DNA of 48,647 nucleotides from Paraburkholderia sp. SG-MS1 (GTDB lineage: Bacteria > Pseudomonadota > Gammaproteobacteria > Burkholderiales > Burkholderiaceae), in assembly GCF_012275575.1 (NCBI RefSeq), contig NZ_NPIH01000154.1:1-48647 (forward strand), read 5' to 3'. The translations under genes and the position numbers were made by a program. Under the pieces are notes generated by a model. That model did no database searches. It was not told where the DNA came from and worked only from the letters and a program-made list of their open reading frames with translations. Positions 7,714 through 15,058 of this stretch are shown here, piece by piece (positions within the stretch are counted from its first letter, which is position 1; every line of letters begins with the position of its first letter).

Positions 7714-7932
7714 ATGGCAACTTCAAAGTCCGACGGTGGCCCGATCCGTAAGTTCGTCGACGTCCAGAAATCGCTGAAAGGCGCTTCGTATCCCGCCGAC
7801 AAGACCAGTCTTCGCGAAACCGCGGCAAGCAACGGCGCGGATGACGATGTCCTGCAGGCGATCGACGCTTTGCCTGAGCAGGAGTACGGCAGTCCCGCCG
7901 AAGTCTCAAAGGGACTTGGCCAGGAAGAGTAG
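7714..7932 (+). CDS. DUF2795 family protein
   Basis: 72 residues. GGAGG six bases before ATG fixes the start; the frame is open 15 codons further up. The body matches the small DUF2795 fold: a first helix (PIRKFVDVQKSLKGASYPAD) then KTSLRETAASNGADDDVLQA and a final DALPEQEYGSPAEVSKGLG. Proteins of this family are often found next to stress genes; the biochemical role is unknown. Confidence 0.8.
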   Translation: MATSKSDGGPIRKFVDVQKSLKGASYPADKTSLRETAASNGADDDVLQAIDALPEQEYGSPAEVSKGLGQEE

Positions 7933-7943
7933 GGGAGGTGGCG

Positions 7944-7969
7944 GGTCGAAGCGCGCGAGTGCTTCGACC
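7944..7969. terminator. Hairpin after the DUF2795 gene
   Basis: GGTCGAAGC (7944-7952) and GCTTCGACC (7961-7969) form a 9-bp perfect stem with an 8-base loop, 11 bases after the stop. No T-run follows, so it may be a weak terminator or an mRNA 3' protecting structure. Confidence 0.45.
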
Positions 7970-8195
7970 GGCACAACGTAACCGGTTCAACGAGCGCCAT
8001 TTTTTAGCAGGCGCTGCGTTCGCAATTACCCACGCGAATTCAGCAGGATCAAAGCGAAGTTCGAACAGTAAAAACATACCAATGCGCAGCAAGGTTGTGC
8101 TCAAGCGGTGAAGCCGCTTGACCCGATCCCGCGGACCCAACCTGCCAGGCGCGAGTCAGGCATGTCTACCGGGCAGTCCTTCGATGGAGGTCCAA

Positions 8196-8825
8196 GTGAA
8201 ATCTCGTTCCGCTCATTTCGAATCCAGTCAGACAACCGTTCGCGGTTCGTCTGGCGCCACGGTGCAGCACATGAAGGTCGCGCACGCCCTCGGTTGGTTC
8301 AGCATCGCGCTTGGCATTGGCCAACTGGTCGCGCCGCGCGCCGTCGCGCGGATGGCCGGTGTCGACACGCGTACGGGCGTAGTGCGGCTGTACGGACTAC
8401 GCGAACTCGCATGCGGGGTCGGCATTCTCACTTCGCGCAATCCCGCGTCGTTCCTGTGGGCGCGCGTCGGCGGCGACGCGATCGATCTTGGCACGCTTGC
8501 GACGGGATCGAGGCGAAACGAAAAAAACCGGCGTCGCGCTCTGACTGCAGCCGCGAATGTGGCGTGCGTGGCCGCACTCGACGTATATGCTGCGAATGGA
8601 CTTGGCAAAGCGGCGTCGGCGGCAAGCGCCGCGCAAGCCGTCGCCGACTATAGCGATCGAAGTGGCTTTCCACGCGCACCGGCGCAAATGCGCGGCGCGG
8701 CTCTCGCGGACTTTGAGATGCCACGCGACATGTGTACCCCGACCCTGCTGCAATCTTTTACACGGAAAGCTCGGCGGGTGATGGGCGAGAGGTTGAGAGC
8801 GGGCGGCACGATGTTGCCGTCCTGA
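8196..8825 (+). CDS. Hypothetical membrane-associated protein (DUF4267-like N-terminal part)
   Basis: 209 residues from a GTG with GGAGG five bases upstream. Residues ~30-120 contain hydrophobic helices of the type seen in DUF4267/cyclase-dehydrase-associated proteins: HALGWFSIALGIGQLVAPRA, GVDTRTGVVRLYGLRELACG, VGILTSRNPASFLWARVGGD and an Ala-rich helix. The C-terminal ~70 residues are polar and basic. In related species this region is joined to a polyketide-cyclase domain; that domain is absent here, so the gene may be shortened. Probably inner-membrane. Confidence 0.6.
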   Translation: MKSRSAHFESSQTTVRGSSGATVQHMKVAHALGWFSIALGIGQLVAPRAVARMAGVDTRTGVVRLYGLRELACGVGILTSRNPASFLWARVGGDAIDLGTLATGSRRNEKNRRRALTAAANVACVAALDVYAANGLGKAASAASAAQAVADYSDRSGFPRAPAQMRGAALADFEMPRDMCTPTLLQSFTRKARRVMGERLRAGGTMLPS

Positions 8826-9020
8826 CGACGCTGCCTTTCGATGGTCAGCATAAGACGCGCATGAATCTGCGGCTTGCGCAACACACCCCCCTTTTCGCGG
8901 ACAGCGGATTGCGGCTACGCAGCTTCGGCGGCTCATGCGCATCGGGCGGCGACTCGAGCCGCCGCATCGCCAGCGGGCAACGCACGACGGCGCTGCCCTT
9001 GCTCACCCTTCGCCTTTCGC

Positions 9021-9428
9021 TCAGCCGGCGCTCACCTCGATACGGCGCGGCCGGGATTCTTCGCGCCGTGGAATGGTGAGTTTGAGCACGCCGTCTTTCA
9101 GGATTGCTTCGATCTTCGACGTGTCGAAGTCCTCGCTAATGGTAAAGCGTCGCTGGAAGTACGGAGCTGGCACCTCGGCGTGTGACAGTCTGAGATCAGG
9201 TACGACCTGAACGACGGACTCGCCTTCGATGGACAGGTTACCGTCGTGCACCTTGATGTCGAGCTTCTCCCGCGAGACGCCTGGCAAATCTGCCCAGAGC
9301 GTGATGGCGTGGCTGTCTTCGAACACGTCCACCGCCGGGCTGATGGTCAACCTGCGGGAAGCGTCGTCAGCAGGTTGACGCGTGAGGTCCTGGCCTTCGC
9401 GCTGGGCAATCTGAGTGGTATCGCTCAT
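9021..9428 (-). CDS. Small heat-shock protein, Hsp20 family (second gene of second operon)
   Basis: 135 residues, the same length as the protein at 1801-2208 and closely similar throughout: PAVDVFEDSHAITLWADLPG, KVHDGNLSIEGES, FTISEDFDTSKIEAILKDGV and a matching RRIEV tail. It holds the complete alpha-crystallin domain. GAGGTGACACC precedes the ATG. It lies 12 bases downstream of the 146-residue Hsp20 gene, so it is part of a duplicated two-gene operon. Differences from the first copy cluster in the N-terminal arm, which usually sets client choice and oligomer size. Confidence 0.95.
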   Translation of the reverse strand: MSDTTQIAQREGQDLTRQPADDASRRLTISPAVDVFEDSHAITLWADLPGVSREKLDIKVHDGNLSIEGESVVQVVPDLRLSHAEVPAPYFQRRFTISEDFDTSKIEAILKDGVLKLTIPRREESRPRRIEVSAG

Positions 9429-9440
9429 GGTGTCACCTCA

Positions 9441-9881
9441 TCACTGAACGGTTACGGAACGCGGCCGCGATGTTTCGCGCTTGCCGACGCAGACCCGTAG
9501 ACAGCCGTCGACATAACGCGCTTGCACGTTGTCGGGGTCGGCCTGCGGGGGCAATTCGATAACGCGCCGGAATGAGCCCTTGAACCGCTCCTGGGCGTAC
9601 TGTCGCACGCCCTCGCCAGTGGGTGCTGGCGTAGCTTCGCGCTCGCCGGCTATCGTCAGCAGCCCCTTGTCGATCGAAATGTCGAGCTTCGAAGCGTTCA
9701 GGCCGGGCGCAAACGCCACGATCTCGATCGACTCATCCGTCACGCCGATGTTGATGGGCGGAAATGCGCCCGCCCTGCTCGAACGCAGGCTCGAAGGGAA
9801 GGCTCTGGACAGGCTGGTCATTCGCCTCTGCAGACGGTCCAGTTCGCCGAAGAGGTCGTTGGCAAAGTAAAGGTCGCTCAT
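9441..9881 (-). CDS. Small heat-shock protein, Hsp20 family (first gene of second operon)
   Basis: 146 residues, paralogue of 2237-2677 with the same length and layout: MSDLYFANDLFGELDRLQRR, IEIVAFAPGLNASKLDISID, KGLLTIAGERE, ERFKGSFRRVIELP, and a CLRVCVGKRE end carrying two cysteines not present in the first copy. AGGAG ten bases before the ATG. A heat-shock-like promoter lies ~130 bases upstream. Retaining two intact copies of the whole operon within 10 kb suggests separate client sets or dosage need. Confidence 0.95.
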   Translation of the reverse strand: MSDLYFANDLFGELDRLQRRMTSLSRAFPSSLRSSRAGAFPPINIGVTDESIEIVAFAPGLNASKLDISIDKGLLTIAGEREATPAPTGEGVRQYAQERFKGSFRRVIELPPQADPDNVQARYVDGCLRVCVGKRETSRPRSVTVQ

Positions 9882-10009
9882 GCTCGATTTTCTCCTCTGA
9901 CGGTAGACAGGAAGACGTCATGCATGCCTTCGTGTGCCGTACCGTGGACAAAATGGTTGAACCGGGCAGTACCGCAGACGGCGCAGACCGCTGCCCGGGC
10001 GATTCAAAA

Positions 10010-10035
10010 ATAGTAGGCCTGGGAAGATTTTCAAG
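10010..10035 (-). promoter_or_regulatory. Heat-shock (RpoH-type) promoter of the second Hsp20 operon
   Basis: Minus strand: CTTGAAA (10029-10035), 13 bases, TACTAT (10010-10015). Identical elements and spacing occur at 2812-2837, before the paralogous operon. The shared three bases in front (CCC) extend the match. Confidence 0.75.
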
Positions 10036-10068
10036 GGTCCCAGGAAGGATTTTTTGGGCCCTTGAAAA
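10028..10068. repeat. Inverted repeat placing two CTTGAAA elements back to back
   Basis: TTTTCAAGGG (10028-10037) and CCCTTGAAAA (10059-10068) are exact complements separated by 21 bases. Each arm contains a sigma-32 -35 box pointing outward, so the repeat could serve divergent heat-shock transcription or bind a symmetric regulator. Confidence 0.7.
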
Positions 10069-10087
10069 CCACGCTGGCGCCCATAAA
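10061..10087 (+). promoter_or_regulatory. Possible heat-shock promoter facing the DUF4142 gene
   Basis: Plus strand: CTTGAAA (10061-10067), 12 bases, CCCATAAA (10080-10087), close to the E. coli sigma-32 pattern CCCCATNT. The first supported plus gene downstream is the DUF4142 gene, ~350 bases away. Confidence 0.45.
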
Positions 10088-10442
10088 AAGCCGCGGACCG
10101 TTTTAACGTGAAGAGACCGTTATGGGATTGACACGGAGTCGATCACTCAAGGAAAACATCGCGTCAGGCTGTGCACGACACGCGGCTTTCCGACTGCCAC
10201 GGCGCATCAGGTCCCGGCACCGACAACAGGCTTCCCAGTTTTGCTTCAGCGCATTCCTGTGCTGGGTGCGGGGAGAGGGATGTGCAGAGCGCTACGCCAT
10301 CTGGTTCTCGAGTGCCTTGGCAGTCGCGACAGCTTGTTGAGGCCGGAGCGCGACTCGCGGCATACGGGTTGCTGTCGCTCAGACGCGGAGCAGATGTTGC
10401 GCAACAGCCGCCGCCCGATAGCCAACTCAAGCGAGGAAAGAC

Positions 10443-10991
10443 ATGAAGAACCTGACAGTCGTCGCAACCGCATGTGCATGTGCATGTTTGTGCATCCTTC
10501 CGGGCAGCGCAAGCGCGCAGACAGAAGCTGCTTCAACCACGGCCGCGAATCCGCTTGGACAAATGGACAAGGATTTTGTCCAGGCAGCGAGCATGTCCTC
10601 ATCGACCGAAATCGATGCGGGAAAGCTCGCGATGAGCAATTCAAGCGACAAAGATGTTAAGTCATTCGCTCGCCACATGATGATGGACCACACGAAGCTG
10701 ACCGTGCAATTGAAGATGGCGGCTCCTCATGGTGTCGAGGTACCGAAGGATAACTCCGACACTGAGCTCCTGAATTCACTGAAGCCGCTAAAGGGAAAGA
10801 GCTTCGATCAGGCATACATCCAGAAAGTGGGGCTGGAAGGACATCAGAAGGCCATTGCAGCGTTCGAAAAGCAAATCTCCGACGGACAGAATGCGGATCT
10901 GAAAAAAGCGGCTCAAAAGGCGCTGCCGACCATCAAGGAGCATTACAGGATGGCGCAAGACCTGGCCGCGAAGAAAGGCGTGTCCCAGTGA
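10443..10991 (+). CDS. Exported DUF4142 family protein
   Basis: 182 residues. A cysteine-rich signal peptide (ATACACACLCILPGSASAQ) with probable cleavage after ASA near residue 25, then a helical DUF4142 domain: MDKDFVQAASMSSSTEIDAG, KLAMSNSSDKDVKSFARHMM, MDHTKLTVQLK and a closing IKEHYRMAQDLAAKKG. The ferritin-like four-helix arrangement (repeated S/D-x-x-V-K-x-F-A-x-x-M) is typical of this periplasmic family, whose function is unknown but which is often stress-induced. GAGGAAAG precedes the ATG. Confidence 0.9.
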   Translation: MKNLTVVATACACACLCILPGSASAQTEAASTTAANPLGQMDKDFVQAASMSSSTEIDAGKLAMSNSSDKDVKSFARHMMMDHTKLTVQLKMAAPHGVEVPKDNSDTELLNSLKPLKGKSFDQAYIQKVGLEGHQKAIAAFEKQISDGQNADLKKAAQKALPTIKEHYRMAQDLAAKKGVSQ

Positions 10992-11387
10992 TCCAGCGCG
11001 TGATGATGGTTGTTTTCAGCACGCCTCGCGACTCAGGCACGCCGTGAAGTCCAGCGCTCGCTATTGGCGACGTACCTCTCGATGTGCACTGGGAAGTATG
11101 GCGACGCGCTGATTGCTCACTTTGACCGGAAGCGAGCGGCTAGGCGCGCCCGCCGTGGCGACACGAAGCGGCGAGCCGGAATTGCAGGGTGGCAAGTATA
11201 GAGCGGGTGATCCTTTCTATCGCTATTCCCTGCCTGGCGCGATGCGTCTGCGTTCGCGATTTCCCGGCAAAGGCATGCGGCTTGCGGCGCCGCATTGCCA
11301 CGGCAAGCGACAGGAAGAGGGGCAGTGGCATCTCACATTTGATGTTGGTAACGCGCTCTCTATTCGGGAGCAAACAAGGAGGCTGTC
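10992..11387. other. Intergenic stretch, no gene seen
   Basis: Nothing recognisable. Short overlapping frames occur but none has a start site or family features. An AAGGAGG-like site occurs only at its right edge, serving the gene at 11388. Confidence 0.5.
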
Positions 11388-12116
11388 ATGCGACTACTTG
11401 CAACCCAGGAAGGATTGCCCCGCGTGTCGTGGGGAGCGGTTATAGCCGGAGTCATTCTTTCTCTCGTCGTCTATCTGGTGATGAGCGTGCTCGGCACGGC
11501 AATCGGCACTTCACTGCTCGCGCCGATGAGCCGACCTGACCCATTGCGCGGGTTTGGATTTGGATCGGGCGCATGGATGATTATCACGACCGTTGTTGCC
11601 GTTTTTGTCGGCTCATATTTCTCCGGCCGCTGCGCTCCTGTTCTTGGCTGGCTTCACGGACTGCTTTCCTGGGCGGTGATGATCCTGCTGGTCGTGTATG
11701 GGATGACAGCCTTTATCAGCGGAGCCGTGAGCGCGGCGGGGAGCGTCGCGGCGACTGGGGCCCAGGTGGGAGCCGCTACTGCCAACGGCGCAAATGAACA
11801 GACACGTTCCGCAACCGGGAATCTGCTTGGGTCTGCACAGCAGCAAGTACAAGGCGCACTCGCGTCGGCGGCGGCCGAAGCGTCAAGTCCACAGGCTGGG
11901 CAGGACGAACGTCAGGCCGCTGAAGCTGCGTCTAAATTCGTGGCTCGAGCGAGCTGGTTTTCTTTCGCGGCGCTGGTCGTGGGCGCGATCATCTCGATCG
12001 TTTCAGGCGGAGCAGGTTTCCGTCATCAACCCCCGCTGGAGGAGACTGGAGGATCGGCCAGCGGGGTGGGTACACGGACTACGCAAACTGTCCGCACCGG
12101 TCGCCCCATCGGCTAG
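11388..12116 (+). CDS. Inner-membrane protein with long Ala/Gln-rich loop
   Basis: 242 residues. After a short leader, three membrane segments (SWGAVIAGVILSLVVYLVMS, AWMIITTVVAVFVGSYFSGR, LLSWAVMILLVVYGMTAFIS) are followed by ~90 hydrophilic, helical residues rich in Ala, Gln and Asn (ANGANEQTRSATGNLLGSAQ), a fourth segment (SFAALVVGAIISIVSGG) and a polar tail. Proteins of this layout are often labelled PhnA-like in databases although they share nothing with PhnA. Possibly an envelope stress protein; function unknown. A good AAGGAGG site lies before the ATG. Confidence 0.8.
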   Translation: MRLLATQEGLPRVSWGAVIAGVILSLVVYLVMSVLGTAIGTSLLAPMSRPDPLRGFGFGSGAWMIITTVVAVFVGSYFSGRCAPVLGWLHGLLSWAVMILLVVYGMTAFISGAVSAAGSVAATGAQVGAATANGANEQTRSATGNLLGSAQQQVQGALASAAAEASSPQAGQDERQAAEAASKFVARASWFSFAALVVGAIISIVSGGAGFRHQPPLEETGGSASGVGTRTTQTVRTGRPIG

Positions 12117-12340
12117 GCGGTGACAACGAAGAGGCGCCACCATCAGGCACGACGTGTGCGAAGTTGGCATGACCGCTGGGTCCGTCGCGGCATGTCGATC
12201 TGCAGGGGTCCGAAGCTTGGACAGCGCAAGTGTCATCCGCTGCTCGCAAGCGCTACAGCCATCTGTCCCGTACCGCGCGCCCATCGGTCGGGCCCCTTGT
12301 TCACGGCGTCGTATAGCCCGCTCATTCAAAGGAGATTCCC

Positions 12341-13216
12341 ATGTTTGTGCACAACAAAAGATTGCAATACACCGTTCGCGTCACAGCTCCGAATCCGGGA
12401 CTGGCCAACTTGCTGCTCGAGCAGTTTGGCGGACCGCAGGGAGAATTGGCGGCGGCGTGCCGGTACTTCACCCAGGCCGTCGCGGAAGACGATCCGGGCC
12501 GCCGCGACATGCTGTTCGACATTGCGACCGAGGAACTGAGCCATCTCGAGGTGATCGGTTCGATTGTCGCGATGCTCAACAAAGGCGCCAAAGGTCAATT
12601 GGCCGAAGGCGTCGAACAGGAGGCGGAGCTCTATCGCTCCCTGACCGGCGGGGGCAACGACTCGCATACGACAGCATTGCTGTATGGCGGCGGCCCTGCC
12701 CTGACCAATTCTGCCGGTGTCCCGTGGACCGCCGCGTACATCGATACAATCGGCGAGCCGACCGCAGACCTCCGCTCGAACATCGCGGCGGAGGCGCGTG
12801 CGAAGATCGTCTACGAGCGCCTGATCAACGTCACCGACGACCCCGGCATCCAGGAGGCGCTCGGCTTTCTGATGACCCGGGAAATCGCGCATCAGAAGTC
12901 GTTCGAAAAGGCGCTGCATTCCATCCAGCCTAACTTTCCGCAGGGAAAAATTCCGGGCGTTCCCTCATTCACCAACGTCTATTACAACATGTCGACGGGT
13001 GATGACGCACCGCGCGGTCCGTGGAACGAGGGCCCGGAATGGGAGTTCGTCGAGGCCCCCCAACCGGCGGTGGATGGTGGCGACGGACGTGCGACGGTCA
13101 ACGTTTCGCCCGAAGAGATCGAGGTCCTTAGCGCAATGGCGTCGCGCACCGCCTCTGACGTGAGTACCGATCCGGTCACGGGCGCAGATCTCGGCGCCGG
13201 CCAGCAGACGACGTAA
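12341..13216 (+). CDS. Manganese catalase
   Basis: 291 residues, normal length. Converts hydrogen peroxide to water and oxygen at a dimanganese centre. The expected ligands are present: E35 (GPQGELAAACRYF), E65 and H68 (DIATEELSHLEVIG), E151 (IAAEARAKIVYERL) and H184 (MTREIAHQKSFEKAL). The C-terminal region (PRGPWNEGPEWEFVEAP) is also typical, followed by a polar tail. AAAGGAG precedes the ATG. The DUF892 ferritin-like gene lies 49 bases downstream, a common pairing in Burkholderiaceae. An iron-independent catalase fits a block built for stress survival. Confidence 0.96.
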   Translation: MFVHNKRLQYTVRVTAPNPGLANLLLEQFGGPQGELAAACRYFTQAVAEDDPGRRDMLFDIATEELSHLEVIGSIVAMLNKGAKGQLAEGVEQEAELYRSLTGGGNDSHTTALLYGGGPALTNSAGVPWTAAYIDTIGEPTADLRSNIAAEARAKIVYERLINVTDDPGIQEALGFLMTREIAHQKSFEKALHSIQPNFPQGKIPGVPSFTNVYYNMSTGDDAPRGPWNEGPEWEFVEAPQPAVDGGDGRATVNVSPEEIEVLSAMASRTASDVSTDPVTGADLGAGQQTT

Positions 13217-13265
13217 TGGATGTTTAACCGCAGAGCGATAACTTTCCCTTAAAAGGAGCATAGAC

Positions 13266-13763
13266 ATGGCACAACGTAAAACCGTGGACGATCTGTTTAT
13301 CCACATGCTGTCCGATATTTACAGCGCCGAGAAACAGCTGACGAAGGCATTGGCAAAATTGTCCCGCGCTGCGTCGGACCCGGAATTGAGTGATGCTTTC
13401 AAGACGCACCTGGAAGAAACGCAAGGGCAGGTCGAACGGATCGATCAGGTGGTGGAGATCTCCGGCATCAAGCTCAAGCGAATGAAATGCGTCGCCATGG
13501 AGGGCCTTATCGAGGAAGGCGACGAACTGATAGACGAAATTGAGAAAGGGCCGGTTCTCGATGCGGGGCTCGTTGCAGCGGCGCAAAAAGTCGAACACTA
13601 TGAGATTGCAGCGTATGGCAGTCTCTGCGCAATCGGCAAGCAGCTTGGATTGACCGAAGGCGTCAAGTTGTTGAAGGAAACGCTTGAGGAAGAAAAAGCA
13701 ACGGATCTCAAGCTCACGGCGTTCGCGGAAAAGGCCGCTAACGTGAAAGCGAAAGCGGGGTAG
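13266..13763 (+). CDS. Ferritin-like DUF892 protein (YciE/YciF-like)
   Basis: 165 residues. Opens with the family signature LFIHMLSDIYSAEKQLTKAL and contains the expected helical ligands: HLEETQGQVERIDQVVE, EGLIEEGDELIDE, VEHYEIAAYGSLCAIGKQLG and LKETLEEEKATDLKLTAFAE. YciF of E. coli forms a ferritin-like dimer with a metal site and is stress-induced; catalytic activity is unknown. AAAAGGAG precedes the ATG. Likely cotranscribed with the manganese catalase gene. Confidence 0.93.
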   Translation: MAQRKTVDDLFIHMLSDIYSAEKQLTKALAKLSRAASDPELSDAFKTHLEETQGQVERIDQVVEISGIKLKRMKCVAMEGLIEEGDELIDEIEKGPVLDAGLVAAAQKVEHYEIAAYGSLCAIGKQLGLTEGVKLLKETLEEEKATDLKLTAFAEKAANVKAKAG

Positions 13764-13772
13764 GGAAGAAAC

Positions 13773-13799
13773 GCCGCCGGGGTCCCGGACGTCGGCGGC
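13773..13799. terminator. GC hairpin after the catalase/DUF892 pair
   Basis: GCCGCCG (13773-13779) and CGGCGGC (13793-13799) form a 7-bp stem ten bases after the stop. No T-run follows, so it is a weak terminator candidate or a 3' protecting element. Confidence 0.4.
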
Positions 13800-13868
13800 A
13801 TTCCTCGGTAAACGCAGATGTCCGTTCAGTTGCCGTAGCGATGAGGCAAGTTTTGCAACGGAGGTGTC

Positions 13869-14276
13869 ATGAACGACAATCGACCGGACGGTAGCGGCAA
13901 CCCGCCGCCGCCTGGGAACCCCGAAAAAATCATCGGGACGCCTAAGCCGGAAAGACGATCGTCGGATGAGCGTGTGCAATGCGGCCCTGTAGTAATTGCG
14001 CAACCATCCGTGCCGGGATCGAAAGGCGCGGGCGGCCATCTTCATCCAGTTGACAGGCGACAGCCCGTGGTCGCCTCCATGCCGAGCCTCGGCCAGGTCA
14101 AACGATTATTGGCGGACGCCGAAGACATCGCCAGGGCACGCTGTCGCGTTGTCTATGGAGCAACCGATGAACGGCTTCACCGAAGTCCCTGGACGGGCGT
14201 AACTTTCGGAGTGCTCGCGGGACTCGTTATCGGCATGCTTGCGGCGCGCGGGCGAGCGAAACGCAATGGCTTTTAG
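13869..14276 (+). CDS. Hypothetical protein with DUF883-like C-terminal membrane helix
   Basis: 135 residues. The N-terminal 60 residues are Pro/Gly-rich and disordered (GSGNPPPPGNPEKIIGTPKP). The C-terminal third resembles the ElaB/YqjD (DUF883) tail: a short charged stretch (YGATDERLHRSPWTG) followed by a Gly-zipper helix (VTFGVLAGLVIGMLAARGR). YqjD-type proteins anchor ribosomes to the membrane in stationary phase. The usual long coiled-coil is missing or replaced here. The gene starts at an ATG with GGAGG upstream. Confidence 0.6.
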   Translation: MNDNRPDGSGNPPPPGNPEKIIGTPKPERRSSDERVQCGPVVIAQPSVPGSKGAGGHLHPVDRRQPVVASMPSLGQVKRLLADAEDIARARCRVVYGATDERLHRSPWTGVTFGVLAGLVIGMLAARGRAKRNGF

Positions 14277-14411
14277 TGGAGAAGCGGATGCCTTGCAGCC
14301 AGCAATTCGCCTTGCCGGTCCCACCGCGCATCGCTCGAAGACAGCGGACCCCTTAGCGGCGAGCGGTCCACCCGCTTGTGGGTGCGGAGATCGGCGACGA
14401 AGGAGTCCTTG

Positions 14412-14591
14412 ATGCGAGCAGACACGATAGAACAGCGTATCCGGGCCAAGGCGTATGAATTGTGGCAGGAAGACGGCAGCATGGAAGGTTGTGCGGATGA
14501 GTACTGGAAAAGGGCGAGGAGTTTGGTCGAAGCGGAAATTGTTGAGGCGGACGGTCGCAAAGACAATCCCCGGTGCAACCGACGGCGATGA
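14412..14591 (+). CDS. DUF2934 family small protein
   Basis: 59 residues: MRADTIEQRIRAKAYELWQE, then DGSMEGCADEYWKRARSLVE. The pattern R-I-R-x-x-A-Y-x-L-W-x-x-D-G and the W-x-x-A helix are diagnostic for DUF2934, a short helical-hairpin family common in Burkholderia and Rhizobia. GGAG lies seven bases before the ATG chosen; the frame is open 12 codons further up. Function unknown. Confidence 0.8.
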   Translation: MRADTIEQRIRAKAYELWQEDGSMEGCADEYWKRARSLVEAEIVEADGRKDNPRCNRRR

Positions 14592-14732
14592 AGCGGGCAA
14601 CTCGCCAGTCTAGCCGCGCACCGCCGTGGCGACACCCGGAACGGACCTGGGAGGAGAATGGGCCAGCGCCCCAGTGCCTCATAGTTCGTCGATGACGGCT
14701 CCTGGAAAATCTATGACACCGGCAGAGTGCGC

Positions 14733-15058
14733 TTATGACGGATCATTGTCTAAATGGGGTGAGACCGTGAGCGTCTCGTCAGGGCGCACGACCCATAGCG
14801 CTACAGCGGCATCCTCGTCGTCGCGCTGAATGCCGTAGGGCACGCGGACAGCGCGAACTTCGTTTCGGAGCCGCGCGTGCAAAGCCGCTCGCCGCTAATG
14901 CCCAGCACATAAGTGCGAAGCCCCCGCGAGACGAGATAGCCGCAAAGGAAAACGATGCGCTGTTCGCGCGCTTTGTCGACGTCGAAATCGGGGCAACGCG
15001 CGAGTGTGCGAATGACGGCTGCTGCCAGACATTTCTTTCGGTAGAAGATGGCAGCGTC
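14733..15058 (-). pseudogene. Frameshifted gene of unknown function downstream of pncC
   Basis: Two different minus-strand frames are strongly protein-like and join end to end. The first reads [58 protein letters not shown]; the second [40 protein letters not shown] and ends at TAA 14733. A one-base indel near 14880-14890 separates them. The first frame has no standard start and continues open into the end of pncC, so the 5' end is also disturbed; an ATG overlapping the pncC stop (ATGA) is in a third frame. A gene once translationally coupled to pncC is inferred. Family not recognised. Confidence 0.55.

Larger units (their letters stand above)
9882..10442. other. Divergent intergenic region holding paired heat-shock promoters
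   Basis: No gene is supported here. The region contains the minus promoter, an inverted repeat and a possible plus promoter described separately, followed by ~350 bases up to the DUF4142 gene. Two short plus frames (10122-10340 and 10171-10446) lack binding sites and a natural composition. Confidence 0.5.

Noticed and set aside
10171..10446. 91-codon plus frame overlapping the DUF4142 start by ATGA
   Set aside because: No ribosome binding site and no protein-like pattern; the overlap appears to be chance.
1801..14591. Whether the block is the known transmissible locus of stress tolerance
   Set aside because: It has Hsp20 genes but none of ClpK, FtsH-like, YfdX, thioredoxin or KefB genes that define that locus.
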